Assembly (NCBI RefSeq): GCF_016586165.1
Contig: NZ_BCPR01000015.1
Location: 1-64,000 of the forward strand
From: Dyella sp. EPa41
GTDB lineage: Bacteria > Pseudomonadota > Gammaproteobacteria > Xanthomonadales > Rhodanobacteraceae
DNA length: 64,000 nt
Reading direction: 5' to 3'
Numbering within the stretch: position 1 is the first letter of the stretch; every line of letters begins with the position of its first letter. Of the stretch, positions 9,358 to 18,405 are shown piece after piece. The notes under the pieces are model-generated. The model made no database searches. It was not told the DNA's origin and saw only the letters and a program-made list of their open reading frames with translations. A program made the position numbers and the translations under genes.

Positions 9358-11283
9358 TCAGTGGGTGCGGAACGCCCCACAATCAAGGGCGAGGAGGGCG
9401 CGTCGGCGCCGCTCCCCGTCGTGCGGCGGGCTCAGGGCTTGCCGATGAAGTCCATCTTGCCCAGGTCCGCGCCGGCCTCGCGCAGGATGGCGTAGGCGGT
9501 GGTGCAGTGGAAGAACAGGTTCGGCAGCACGAAGTGCAGCAGGTAACCCTCGCCTTCGAAATGCTGCTCGCCGCTGCGCGTCTTGATGGTGACGGCGCGG
9601 GTTTCGCTGCCATCGATCTGGTCGGGCTTGAAGCTCTTGATGTAGTCGAGGGCGCGCTCGATGCGAGCGTGCAGTTCGGCAAAGCTGGTTTCGTTGTCCT
9701 CGAACTTCAGCGGATCCACGCCCGCCAGGCGCGCGGCACCGTTTTTGGCCATGTCGGTGGCGATCTGCACCTGGCGCGTGAGCGGCAGCATGTCCACGGT
9801 GAGGCGGCCCTGCAGCAGCAGCGCGGGTTCGTACTTGCGGGCCTCGGCATGTGCTTCGCCCTTGCGCAGCACATGCTGCAGATTGCTCAGCGCACGCAGG
9901 AAGACGGGAACAGAGGCCTGGTACATCGATAAAGTCATGGGGAATGCTCCGGTGGTTCGGGGTGGTAACAGTGCCTTGAAGCGTAACGACCGAGGAAAGT
10001 TCGCCGGTCATGCCGCTATCGGAGTGGACGTCGGCCTTGGCCAGGTCGCCCGCATGGCGGGTAACGCGCAAGGCGATCACGGCGCCGACCGCCAGCAGGA
10101 CAGCCGACAACAGGAAGGCCAGGCCCGGCACGTGGATGCGCGAGGATGGCGAAATCGAAAACGAGAACACCTGCGCGAACAGGAACGGGCCGAAGATGCC
10201 GGCAAAGCTCGCCAGGCTGCTGATCGCGCCCTGCAGCCGGCCCTGCTCGGAAGGGTCGACCTGGTGCGTCATCAGCGACTGGATCGGCGGCTGCGCGAGA
10301 CCCCACAGCGCCATCAGCGGGATGCCGAGCAGGAACACCGTGCCGGTGTGGGCCACGCCCATCACCAGGAACGAGCCGATGCCGCACAGCATGCCGCCCA
10401 GCATCAGCCGGCGTTCGCCGAACTTCGGCGCCAGCTTGCGGGTAAGCACGGCCTGCACGAAGCCGTCGCAGGCGCCCACCAGCATCAGCACGTAGCCCAC
10501 CGCCTGCGGGCCCCAGCTATAGCGATAGTCCGCATAGAGCACGAAGGTGGTCTGCAGCACGTAATGCGCGAGGTACACCAAAAACATCACCACCGCGAGG
10601 CCCATCACCAGCGGATAGCGCCGCAACAGCTTGAGCGAACCCAGCGGATGCGCACTGTGCATTTCAAAATGCTGCGTGCGCTTTTCCTTCGGCAGGGACT
10701 CGGGCAGCACGAACAGGCCGTACAGGAAATTGCACGCGGCCAACCCGCCCGCCACCCAGAACGGCAGGCGCAGATGGATATCGCCCAAAAAGCCGCCCAG
10801 GCCCGGTCCGATGATGAAGCCGAGCCCGAACGCGCTGCCGAGGATGCCGTAGGCCGCGGCACGCTTCTCCTTCGGCGTGATGTCGGCGATGTAGGCATTG
10901 GCGGTGGTGAAGCTCGCCGCCGTCATGCCCAGCACCACGCGCGCGACGAACAGCAGCCACAAGGTGGGCGCCAGCGCGAGCACGATGAAATCGATGGCCA
11001 GGCCGGCGTTGGAGATGAGGATGACCGGCCGCCGCCCGAAGCGGTCCGACAACGCGCCCTGCACCGGCGAGAACGCGAACTGCACGATGGCAAACACCGT
11101 GCTGAACACGCCCACCCACCAGGCCGCCCTGGCGATGCCGCCGCCGGCAAGCTGTTCGATCAGATGCGGCAGCACCGGAATCACGATGCCGAACGCAAGC
11201 ATGTCCAGCACCACGGTGACGAAGATGAACGCGATCGCGGCGCGGCGGCGCGGATGGAGTTCGTTGACGGTCGGCTGGTCCAT
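9358..11283 (-). CDS. MFS transporter, TCR/Tet-like, with an out-of-frame 3' extension
   Basis: The open frame is 641 codons, but only about the first 425 residues (11283 to about 10010) look like a transporter: twelve hydrophobic helices, the loop motif SDRFGRRPV, and resemblance to tetracycline-efflux-type MFS proteins. Such proteins usually have about 400-430 residues. The rest reads through the gap and then antisense-of-frame through the whole DUF1993 gene, giving an Arg/Pro/Ala-rich sequence. Both other minus frames have stops at about 10016-10018 (TAG) and 10008-10010 (TGA), so a single indel near 10020 would restore a normal end. The exported compound is unknown. Confidence 0.7.
   Translation of the reverse strand: MDQPTVNELHPRRRAAIAFIFVTVVLDMLAFGIVIPVLPHLIEQLAGGGIARAAWWVGVFSTVFAIVQFAFSPVQGALSDRFGRRPVILISNAGLAIDFIVLALAPTLWLLFVARVVLGMTAASFTTANAYIADITPKEKRAAAYGILGSAFGLGFIIGPGLGGFLGDIHLRLPFWVAGGLAACNFLYGLFVLPESLPKEKRTQHFEMHSAHPLGSLKLLRRYPLVMGLAVVMFLVYLAHYVLQTTFVLYADYRYSWGPQAVGYVLMLVGACDGFVQAVLTRKLAPKFGERRLMLGGMLCGIGSFLVMGVAHTGTVFLLGIPLMALWGLAQPPIQSLMTHQVDPSEQGRLQGAISSLASFAGIFGPFLFAQVFSFSISPSSRIHVPGLAFLLSAVLLAVGAVIALRVTRHAGDLAKADVHSDSGMTGELSSVVTLQGTVTTPNHRSIPHDFIDVPGLCSRLPACAEQSAACAAQGRSTCRGPQVRTRAAAAGPPHRGHAAAHAPGADRHRHGQKRCRAPGGRGSAEVRGQRNQLCRTARSHRARPRLHQELQARPDRWQRNPRRHHQDAQRRAAFRRRGLPAALRAAEPVLPLHHRLRHPARGRRGPGQDGLHRQALSPPHDGERRRRALLALDCGAFRTH
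9432..9938 (-). CDS. DUF1993 family protein
   Basis: A 168-residue protein of the DUF1993 family (DinB-like helical bundle proteins). It opens with the MTLSMYQASVPVFLRALSNL block and contains LHFVLPNLFFHCTTAYAILR near the C-terminus, both characteristic. Function is unknown. A GGAG ribosome-binding site lies a few bases upstream of the ATG at 9938. It follows the MFS gene in the same direction and is overlapped in another frame by the anomalous extension of that gene; codon use and family resemblance favour this frame as the real one. Confidence 0.85.
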   Translation of the reverse strand: MTLSMYQASVPVFLRALSNLQHVLRKGEAHAEARKYEPALLLQGRLTVDMLPLTRQVQIATDMAKNGAARLAGVDPLKFEDNETSFAELHARIERALDYIKSFKPDQIDGSETRAVTIKTRSGEQHFEGEGYLLHFVLPNLFFHCTTAYAILREAGADLGKMDFIGKP

Positions 11284-11408
11284 GGGGCGGGGTTGGCAGT
11301 GAAGTCCGCACGATAGCCGATTGCGCGTGACAGGGTGTGTGCAGTGCAGTAGAGGTTCTTTACCCTATCGAAGCAGGACCTGGGTACACGTTGCTGCAAG
11401 GCCTATTC

Positions 11409-11497
11409 GTGTGGGAGCGCACCCTGTGCGCGACAAACCAGCGTGGTGGGGCGCTCAGGCGAGACAGTCGCGCACAGGGTGCGCTCCGCTCCCACAG
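11409..11497. repeat. REP-like inverted repeat pair
   Basis: Copies at about 11409-11434 and 11467-11497 face each other between the divergent edge of the MFS gene and the end of the EF-hand gene. The second copy carries a 6-bp internal duplication (CTCCGCTCC). The 11284-11521 gap holds nothing else recognisable. Confidence 0.75.
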
Positions 11498-11521
11498 ACT
11501 GATGAAAGGCAAAGGATTTCG

Positions 11522-11851
11522 TCAGCCTTGCGGTGGCTGGGTCAGCTCGCGTGCGTCGAGATAGCCGTCGTGGTTGCGGTCCAGCTTGTGGAACTGCCGG
11601 CGCAGGTTGTCCTGGAACTGCCTGAGCGTGATGGGTTTGCCATGCCCGCCCGGCAGTTCGTCCGCTTCCAATACACCGTCACCGTTGGCGTCGAGGCGTT
11701 GGAAGCCTTCGCTGAGGTGCGCCACATACTCGGGTTCGCTCACGCGCCCGTCGCCATCGGCGTCGAACAGGCGCAGGTACTCGGCCGGCGTGCTCTGCGC
11801 ATGCGCAAGCATGGGCAAGAGCAGCAGCAGGCCGAAGCGGCGCACGGTCAC
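11522..11851 (-). CDS. Secreted EF-hand calcium-binding protein
   Basis: A 109-residue protein with a signal peptide (about residues 1-18, ending AHA) and three EF-hand-like loops: DADGDGRVSEPE, DANGDGVLEADE and DRNHDGYLDARE. It is probably a periplasmic or exported calcium sensor or buffer; its partner is unknown. Its GTG start overlaps the TGA of the SMC-like gene (GTGA at 11848-11851). It therefore sits at the end of the folE-condensin operon, although nothing links it functionally to condensin. Confidence 0.8.
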   Translation of the reverse strand: MTVRRFGLLLLLPMLAHAQSTPAEYLRLFDADGDGRVSEPEYVAHLSEGFQRLDANGDGVLEADELPGGHGKPITLRQFQDNLRRQFHKLDRNHDGYLDARELTQPPQG

Positions 11852-14640
11852 GCCGCCTCGGTGCGACGGCGCAGCACGGCCAGCGGCTGCGCCCAGGTGG
11901 CGCCCGGGCGGCGCTTGCTGGTGACGAGCGTGAGGTCGCTCGGCTGGAACACGTTGATGTTGTGCGTGGCCGGCGTGGTGAGGATGTACTGCGCGCGCGT
12001 GGACTTGAGGAACGCGCCCACCTTGTCGATGTTGAAGATGTCCAGGTGCGCGAACGGTTCGTCGATGAAGACGAAGCCGCCGGGCCTGTCCTCATCGCGC
12101 ATCAGCGCCACCAGCAGCAGCAGCGACTTCATCACCTGCTGGCCGCCCGACGCCTCGCCGTCGTCCATGCCGATCCAGCCCTTCTTGTCGAACTCGAAGC
12201 GCACGGTGAGGCCGGCCTGTGCCAGCGCCAGGTCTTCGTTCGACAGCTCGGGCAGGTCCACCTCGACGCCGATGCCGGCCATGTCCGCCAGCGACTTGAG
12301 GTTGCGCGCGTAGCGCTTCACCGTATTGCGCAGCACGTTGAGGTAGGCCGCGCGCGCCTCGTGGGTGATGCGCGCGGCGCGCTCCAGGTGCACGCGGCGG
12401 CGCTGCAGGTCCTGCTTCAGGCCGTCGTGGTCGTTGGCGTACTTGTCGCGCAGCGGCAGGCAGCCCTCGTCGGTTTCCCAATGGCCTTCGTTGAGGCGGC
12501 GCTCGATGCGCTCGATCTCGCGGCGCACGGCAGCCGGTGATTCGTAGCGTTCGCGCAGCTCCGCCATGGCGCGACGGCCGCGATGCGCGGGGCGCACGTG
12601 GCTGCGCTTGTGGCGGAACGCCTTGAGCCGTTCGACCTGTTCATTGCGGAACTGGTTGAACTGACGCGCGCTGTCGGCCAGCTGTTGCTGCACCTGCCTG
12701 TGTTCGCGCGCTTCGTTGTCGCGCTGGCGCGAGTTCTGCAGGCGCTTTTCGCGTACGCCCTCGTAATGCGCCTCGGCAGCGGCATAGCTGTCGGCGCAGC
12801 GTTGCACGTCGTCCTGCAACGCGGCCTGCGCTTCATGCGCCTCGGCAAATTCGTCGGCACGGTCGGCGAGCTGGCCACTGGCGTTGGCGCCGCGCAACAG
12901 GCTTTCCGCATCGGCGGCCTGCTGCTGCCACTGCTTGCGCTGCTCGGTCATGGCGCGCAGTTGTTGCTCGATCGACTGCAGGCGCGCTTCGCCCTCGCGC
13001 AGCTGGCGCTCTCGCGCCGCGCTGCCAAAGTAGACGTCGTCGACACCGAGGTGACGGCCGCCGCGCCGTTCGCGGAAATAGCCCTGCGGCGTGATCCAGT
13101 CCTGGTCCTTGGCAAGCTTGGCGCCCTCGGCCACGTCTTCGACGCGGCGGATGCGGTCGAGCTGGCGCAGCAGCCACTCGGGAGCCGCGGCGGTGAAGTC
13201 CACCACTTCCAGCAGCGAGCCGCGCGTCGGCGGCGTGGCCGGCGCGCGCTCGGCCACCACGAAGTGCTTGTAGCGATGTTGCTCGCCCAGGCGCCATGCC
13301 GCTTCGCGATCGCGCGGATGGTCGAGCAGCACGACGTGGCGATAGCCCGCCAGCACGGCTTCCACTGCCGCCTGCCAGCGCGGCTCGACGATCTCCACGA
13401 TCTCGCTCAGCATGCTGTGGCCGATGCCGGCGTCATCCAGCGCGCGGCGGAACGACTGCTCGAACTCCGGCGTGTAGCGCTGGCCGCGGCGCCAGGCGCC
13501 GAGCTGCGCGGTGAGCGTGCTCAACTGGTCGCGCAGGCGCGATTCGTCGTTCTGCAGGCGGCCGAGCTGGCTGCGGGCTTCGACGAGCACTTTGCCCTGC
13601 TGCTCATGGTCCGCGCCGTCCTGCTCGGCGACCAGCTTGCGCAGGTGCTGCTCCTGCTTGAGCAGGGTGGCGTTCTCGGTTTCCGCGCGGCGCGCGTCGT
13701 CCAGCTGCTGCTTGGCTTGCTGGCGCGCCTGGTCGGCCGCGTGCTGGTCGCCGCGCAGTGATTCCTCGCTTGCATCGAGCGACTGCAGGCGCAGCTGCAA
13801 TTCCACGTCGCGGGCGGAAAGATCGCGGCATTTGCGCTTGAGGCCGAGCAGCTGCGGGCGGGCGCCACGGATCGCGGCGTGCAGTTCCGACAACTCGGTG
13901 CGTGGCAAGGTTTCGGCGACGAGATCGGTGTGCTCGTGCTTGAGCGCATCCCATTCCTGCCACGAACGCACCCGGCCTTCGGCCTCCTGCAGGCTCACGC
14001 CGATCAGCGAAAGCTGGTGTTCGAGTCCATGCAGTTCACGATCGGCTTCGACATGTTCGTTGCGCGCGCGCTGGTAATCCTCCAGCACGCTCTTGTCGCC
14101 GAACACGTCGAAGACGAGGTCGAGCAAAGCCTTCGGCGCCAATTGGCAGAGTTTGTCGGTGGCGCCCTGTTCCAGCGTGAGCACGCGGCGGATCGCCTGC
14201 GACAGGCCGGCGCCTTCCAGGCGTACGCGGTACTCGCGCAGGCCCAGCCAGTCGTTGCGCGCCTCGATCTCGTCGATGCCGACGTCGCCGCCGAGCACGG
14301 CGTACTGGCGTTGCCATTCCCCGCCCTTCTTCTGGATGCGCACGGCCAGCGTCACTTCGCCGTCCATGATCGGGAAGAACGGGCGCTCGCCGCGCGGCCC
14401 CGGCAGGTTGCCCACGCGCGCGCGCAGCCACGCGAACGGCTTGCCGTTGTGGCGCAGATAGCTCTTGTAGTCACGGTTGCCGGCGCAGTCGATGGTGAGC
14501 AGCGTGCGCAAGGCATCGAGCAGGGTGGTCTTGCCCGAACCGTTGGGGCCGACCACGGTGACGATGTTGGTGTCCAGCGGCAGGCTGAAGCGCTGCCAGT
14601 AATCCCAATGGATGACTTCGAGGCTGCGGAAATCAAACAT
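11848..14640 (-). CDS. SMC-like ATPase, MksB-type condensin subunit
   Basis: A 930-residue SMC/MukB-like ATPase. Walker A GPNGSGKT is at residues 31-38, after MFDFRSLEVIHWDYW. Coiled coil covers about 190-390 and 530-760, with a hinge-like globular segment between (about 395-510, with AVEAVLAGYRHVVLLD). The ABC signature reads EASGGQQ near 826 and Walker B is FVFIDEP near 858. Its start overlaps the upstream MksE-like gene by 8 bp. The arrangement kleisin-like, winged-helix-like, SMC matches MksBEF (MukBEF-like condensins) and the JetABC part of Wadjet. No JetD/MksG TOPRIM gene follows, which favours a chromosome-organising condensin over anti-plasmid Wadjet. The family assignment rests on motifs and order. 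Confidence 0.75.
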   Translation of the reverse strand: MFDFRSLEVIHWDYWQRFSLPLDTNIVTVVGPNGSGKTTLLDALRTLLTIDCAGNRDYKSYLRHNGKPFAWLRARVGNLPGPRGERPFFPIMDGEVTLAVRIQKKGGEWQRQYAVLGGDVGIDEIEARNDWLGLREYRVRLEGAGLSQAIRRVLTLEQGATDKLCQLAPKALLDLVFDVFGDKSVLEDYQRARNEHVEADRELHGLEHQLSLIGVSLQEAEGRVRSWQEWDALKHEHTDLVAETLPRTELSELHAAIRGARPQLLGLKRKCRDLSARDVELQLRLQSLDASEESLRGDQHAADQARQQAKQQLDDARRAETENATLLKQEQHLRKLVAEQDGADHEQQGKVLVEARSQLGRLQNDESRLRDQLSTLTAQLGAWRRGQRYTPEFEQSFRRALDDAGIGHSMLSEIVEIVEPRWQAAVEAVLAGYRHVVLLDHPRDREAAWRLGEQHRYKHFVVAERAPATPPTRGSLLEVVDFTAAAPEWLLRQLDRIRRVEDVAEGAKLAKDQDWITPQGYFRERRGGRHLGVDDVYFGSAARERQLREGEARLQSIEQQLRAMTEQRKQWQQQAADAESLLRGANASGQLADRADEFAEAHEAQAALQDDVQRCADSYAAAEAHYEGVREKRLQNSRQRDNEAREHRQVQQQLADSARQFNQFRNEQVERLKAFRHKRSHVRPAHRGRRAMAELRERYESPAAVRREIERIERRLNEGHWETDEGCLPLRDKYANDHDGLKQDLQRRRVHLERAARITHEARAAYLNVLRNTVKRYARNLKSLADMAGIGVEVDLPELSNEDLALAQAGLTVRFEFDKKGWIGMDDGEASGGQQVMKSLLLLVALMRDEDRPGGFVFIDEPFAHLDIFNIDKVGAFLKSTRAQYILTTPATHNINVFQPSDLTLVTSKRRPGATWAQPLAVLRRRTEAA

Positions 14641-15349
14641 CGTGGATCACCTCGCCGTCTTCGGCGTCATCGGTCTCGTCGTACAGCGGCTCGTCGGTGT
14701 TCTCGGCATCGTCGCGTGGCGTGAGTCCGGCCAGCAGGTCGCCCAGCGCGCCGTCGAGGATGCGTCGTGCGGTGCGCTCGTAGTCGAACACAAGGTCGAG
14801 CAGCGGGCCTTCGGCCAGTTCGCCCTTGCGCCGGATGATGAAGCCGTGGCGGCTCAGCACGCCGAGGTTGAAGTTCACGCGCGTCTTGCCGCCGAGCCGG
14901 TCGCCGAAGTCGGCCAGCAGCGTCCGCTCGGCCAGCATGGGCGACAGCGAGGGATCGCGCGAGATCGGCTTGGCTTCGGCAAACATCAGCGTCTGCGACG
15001 CATCGGCCTCGGCCTGCTGGCGCTCCAGCTGGCGCTGGCGCTTGGGCAGCACGATCAGCGCCCACAGCACCACCAGCAACGCGACCGCGTCGCGGTCGAG
15101 CTGCAAGGTGTTGGAGATCCAGCTGTCGCTGCCGCCGAACACGTGGCGCTCGGCGCTGCGCGCCACGGCCACGCCGATATAGGCGGAATAGGGATGCTCG
15201 CGCAGCTCCAGGCCCACCGCGGCGAGGCGGCGGTCCAGGTCTTCGCGGAAGGTTTCGTCCAGCAGCGCCTTGCGCGCCTGCGCGTCGTCGCGCGGCAGCC
15301 AGCGCTGCGAGAGCAGGCGCGCGATCAGCGCGGCGATCTCGTCATGCAT
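14633..15349 (-). CDS. MksE-like condensin subunit
   Basis: A 238-residue acidic-tailed protein with no enzyme motif. Its place between a kleisin-like and an SMC-like gene, its length, and its predicted helical/winged-helix character (LLADFGDRLGGKTRVNFNLG.. followed by HGFIIRR) fit the MksE/MukE/JetB subunit, which binds the kleisin and regulates the SMC ATPase. It overlaps both neighbours by 8 bp (15342-15349 and 14633-14640), which implies translational coupling and stoichiometric production. The C-terminal 30 residues are very rich in Asp/Glu. Sequence identity to characterised MksE is not evident by eye. Confidence 0.65.
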   Translation of the reverse strand: MHDEIAALIARLLSQRWLPRDDAQARKALLDETFREDLDRRLAAVGLELREHPYSAYIGVAVARSAERHVFGGSDSWISNTLQLDRDAVALLVVLWALIVLPKRQRQLERQQAEADASQTLMFAEAKPISRDPSLSPMLAERTLLADFGDRLGGKTRVNFNLGVLSRHGFIIRRKGELAEGPLLDLVFDYERTARRILDGALGDLLAGLTPRDDAENTDEPLYDETDDAEDGEVIHDV

Positions 15350-16640
15350 GTTTCTTGTCCTTCGGATGCAGACGGCCCGCGCTCACCAGCGCGATCGTCG
15401 CCAGGCCCGGATCCACCAGGCGGGGTTCGATTTCCAGCTGCAGCGGCAACCGCGCGAGATCGGCGGTGGGGCCCTGCAGGGCGGAGGATTCGGGATCGCC
15501 GAGCAGGCCCAGCAGCGACAGGCGATACGCGCTCAACGCGTAGTCGCCGCCGCGCAGCGCGTCGGTGAGCTCCATCGGGCCGGTCACCGACGCCAGTTCA
15601 CCATGCCAGTCGAGCAGCGGCGAGAGATCTTCCTCGTCGATGGGCAGGTCGTGCGTGGTGGGCGTGGCTTCCGCACCGGGAAGCTCCGTGCTTTCGGCGG
15701 CGGCGCGTTCGCGTTCCAGCAGTTCGAATTCGGCGACGTCGAGCGCGATCTGGTCCTGCAGGAACGGCGGATGCAGCGGCAACAGGTGCGCTTCCTCCGC
15801 GTGCCGGGCCAGCGCCTCCGACGTGAGCGAGCGCAGCCAGGCCACCAGATCGGAGGAGGAAAGGCCGGTGCGCCCCAGGTGCACGCGGTGCTGGTCGATC
15901 TTGTTGAGCTCGCGCTGGAACACACCGGCCTGGCGCAGCAGCGCGCTTTGCGCGCGGCCCACGGCCTGGGCGAGCCGGTGCGCCGCGGGGTCGAGGTCTT
16001 CGTTGTCGGCGATGGCGCGCACCACCTCGGTGCCTTTCTCCACCCAGGTCCATACCGATTCCAGGCGCTGGGCCGCGCGGCGGATGCGGTATTCGGAGCC
16101 GGACAGCACGGCGCGGTCGAAGTCTTCCTTCAGTTCGGACAGGCGCGAGAGCAGGTGCCCCAGCTCGTCGGCCGAGATGCGGCCCACCGCCTGGCCGGCG
16201 GCGAGCTGCGCGGTGAGGTAGCCGAGGCCGTCTTCGTCGTCGCGTTCGAATTCCAGCAACGTGGACACGGCGGCGAGCGCCTTGCGTCCCAGCGGGCTCA
16301 CGCGGTAGCGCAGCGTCTCGCTGTCCCAGCCCAGCAGCTCGTGCTCCTTCAGGCGCTGCACCACGGTTTCCAGCTTCACCGGCTCGACGAAGGCAAGCTG
16401 GTCGCGGATTTCCGCGGGCGTCCACTCCGGTGCGTGCGCGCGTGCGCCCAGCGTGCGCAGCACCAGCAGGCGCAGCAGCACCTGCGCTTCGCCGCCGTGG
16501 AACAGCGCGCTGAAGGCACGCAGCAGGGCACGGCCGCGCAACAACGGAAACACGGCGGGGAGGTCTTCGGCGGTGACGCCTTCGCGCAGTACGTCCTGCA
16601 GACGCTCGTCGGCGTCGGCGCTATCGGTCGGCAACATCAA
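15342..16640 (-). CDS. MksF-like kleisin subunit
   Basis: A 432-residue protein, mostly helical, with N-terminal winged-helix-like sequence (EIRDQLAFVEPVKLETVVQRL...ELLGWDSETLRYRVSPLGR), a long helical middle and a smaller C-terminal domain. This is the plan expected for MksF/MukF/JetA kleisins. It begins 10 bp after folE and overlaps the MksE-like gene by 8 bp. It is probably the bridge between two SMC heads. The call relies on operon order and architecture more than on motifs. Confidence 0.62.
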   Translation of the reverse strand: MMLPTDSADADERLQDVLREGVTAEDLPAVFPLLRGRALLRAFSALFHGGEAQVLLRLLVLRTLGARAHAPEWTPAEIRDQLAFVEPVKLETVVQRLKEHELLGWDSETLRYRVSPLGRKALAAVSTLLEFERDDEDGLGYLTAQLAAGQAVGRISADELGHLLSRLSELKEDFDRAVLSGSEYRIRRAAQRLESVWTWVEKGTEVVRAIADNEDLDPAAHRLAQAVGRAQSALLRQAGVFQRELNKIDQHRVHLGRTGLSSSDLVAWLRSLTSEALARHAEEAHLLPLHPPFLQDQIALDVAEFELLERERAAAESTELPGAEATPTTHDLPIDEEDLSPLLDWHGELASVTGPMELTDALRGGDYALSAYRLSLLGLLGDPESSALQGPTADLARLPLQLEIEPRLVDPGLATIALVSAGRLHPKDKKHA

Positions 16641-16650
16641 GCGCGAGGGC

Positions 16651-17253
16651 TCAGCGGCCAGCGCCGTGGATGCCGATGAACTGCAGGAACTCGGCGCGGG
16701 TCCGCGCGTCGTCGCGGAAGGCGCCCAGCATCTGGCTGGTGACCATCGACACGCCGCGCTTGTGCACGCCGCGCGTGGTCATGCATTCATGGCTGGCATC
16801 CACCACCACGGCCACGCCGGCCGGATGCAGGTTTTCCTGGATGCACTGCGCGATCTGCGCGGTGAGCTTTTCCTGCACCTGGAAGCGGCGGGCGTACGCG
16901 TCGACCACGCGGGCCAGCTTGCTGATGCCCACCACGCGGTTGGTCGGCAGGTAGCCCACGTGCGCCCGGCCGATGATCGGCGCCATGTGATGCTCGCAAT
17001 GGCTTTCGAACTCGATGTCGCGCAGCACGACCATCTCGTCGTAGCCGGCCACTTCCTCGAAGGTGCGGCGCAGGTATTCACCCGGGTCGATGTCGTAACC
17101 CGAGAACCAGTCCTTGTATGCCTTCACCACGCGCTTGGGCGTATCGAGCAGGCCTTCGCGACTGGGATCCTCGCCCGACCAGCGCAGCAGTACGCGCACG
17201 GCCTCTTCGGCCTGTTCGCGGGTGACTTCGGTCGGCTCGTTGCGCTCGGTCAT
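16651..17253 (-). CDS. folE: GTP cyclohydrolase I
   Basis: A 200-residue type I GTP cyclohydrolase, which turns GTP into 7,8-dihydroneopterin triphosphate, the first step of tetrahydrofolate synthesis. Zinc ligands are Cys86 and His89 (in ESHCEHHM) and Cys157 (in ASHECM). The signature [20 protein letters not shown] is present. Length is typical. It is the first gene of the leftward operon that continues into the condensin genes after 10 bp. The 165-bp gap to the rightward TonB-domain gene (17254-17418) should hold promoters for both directions. Confidence 0.96.
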   Translation of the reverse strand: MTERNEPTEVTREQAEEAVRVLLRWSGEDPSREGLLDTPKRVVKAYKDWFSGYDIDPGEYLRRTFEEVAGYDEMVVLRDIEFESHCEHHMAPIIGRAHVGYLPTNRVVGISKLARVVDAYARRFQVQEKLTAQIAQCIQENLHPAGVAVVVDASHECMTTRGVHKRGVSMVTSQMLGAFRDDARTRAEFLQFIGIHGAGR

Positions 17254-17418
17254 GCGGGTTCCTTCGGTACCTCTTTCGGACGCGCCAGTGTAACGCCACC
17301 GTCAAGCTTTCGGCCGCCGGCGGGGCGCTTGCGTCGCCGGATCAAAGACTTGGCGAGGTGCTTACCGCGGCTACCGGGGCCGGTTAGACTCGCCCGGACA
17401 TCAACCGGAGGGATGGAC

Positions 17419-18267
17419 ATGAAGCTGGGACGCATCATGGGTTGGGGCTTGCTGGCCGTTCTGGCCGGCGGCGCGCATGCCGGGACCGTCCACAAGGACG
17501 CCGAAGCCAGCATGGTGCTCACCGGCACGGTGGACGTGAACCCCGATGGCAGCCTGCGTGGCTACACCATCGACCGGAGCGAGAAAGTGCCGCCCGAGGT
17601 CGTCGCCATCGTCGACAAGAACATCACGCGCTGGACGTTCAAGCTCTCCGCGCCGGTCACCGACGCGGTCCATACGAAGATGAGCCTGCTGCTGCTGGCC
17701 AAGCCCGCGGGCGAGGGCAAATTTGCCGTGACCGTGTCCGGCGCCTCCTTCGGCGACAACGACGGCCGCAACGGCGATACGGTGAGCTACAAATCGCATG
17801 ATCCGATGCCGGCCTACCCGAAGGCCGCCATCGACGCGCGCGTCAGCGGCACGGTGTTCCTGTTGCTGCGCATCGGCCGCGACGGCCTGGTGCAGGAGGC
17901 CGTGGCCGAGCAGGTCAACCTGGACCAGTTCGGCACCGCCAACGAGATGCGCCTGTATCGCAAGCTGCTCGCCGACGCGGCGCTGCAGGCGGGGCAGAAG
18001 TGGACGTACAACCCGCCCACGCGCGGCAAGGGCGTCGATGATCCCTATTGGCAGGTGCGCGTGCCGGTGCAGTTCAACCTGTTGCCGTTCGGCGAGCGGC
18101 CCAAGGACGAATACGGCCATTGGCACGGCTATATCCCCGGCCCGCGCCAGACGCCGTCGTGGATCAGCCAGACCCTGCTCAGCGAAGCACCGGACGCCAT
18201 GCCCGGGGACGGGCTGCACGCCGGCAACGCGTTGCTGAGCCTGGCCACGCCGCTGGGCGGGAGCTGA
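17419..18267 (+). CDS. Secreted TonB C-terminal-domain protein, copy 1
   Basis: A 282-residue protein with a signal peptide (about residues 1-21, AHA/G) and a TonB C-terminal-like domain at about 125-215 (PMPAYPKAAIDARVSGTVFLLL..). Classical TonB has an uncleaved membrane anchor and a Pro-rich spacer; both are missing, so this looks like a soluble periplasmic protein. Start: GGAGGG at 17407-17412 is spaced 6 bp from the ATG at 17419 and 0 bp from the in-frame ATG at 17413. The next gene is a paralogue. A role in energising transport is unproven. Confidence 0.8.
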   Translation: MKLGRIMGWGLLAVLAGGAHAGTVHKDAEASMVLTGTVDVNPDGSLRGYTIDRSEKVPPEVVAIVDKNITRWTFKLSAPVTDAVHTKMSLLLLAKPAGEGKFAVTVSGASFGDNDGRNGDTVSYKSHDPMPAYPKAAIDARVSGTVFLLLRIGRDGLVQEAVAEQVNLDQFGTANEMRLYRKLLADAALQAGQKWTYNPPTRGKGVDDPYWQVRVPVQFNLLPFGERPKDEYGHWHGYIPGPRQTPSWISQTLLSEAPDAMPGDGLHAGNALLSLATPLGGS

Positions 18268-18405
18268 GCGGTCATCAGGCTTGCTTCGTGCGAAATTCCC
18301 GCCGCCGGTGGGTCTCGCCAATGACTTGGCAAGAGGCGGGTACGTCATCGAGTGCAGGCTATGGCCTACAGCTAGACTATGGGGCGACCGTATGGGGGAG
18401 TCGGT

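Noticed and set aside
12583..13761. Plus-strand 392-codon open frame opposite the SMC-like gene
   Set aside because: Shadow frame; the minus-strand protein has clear ATPase motifs.
11848..16640. Wadjet (JetABCD) plasmid-defence system
   Set aside because: The SMC, kleisin-like and MksE-like genes fit JetABC, but no JetD/MksG TOPRIM gene lies beside them. The operon is embedded with folE, so an MksBEF-like condensin is the more careful call.
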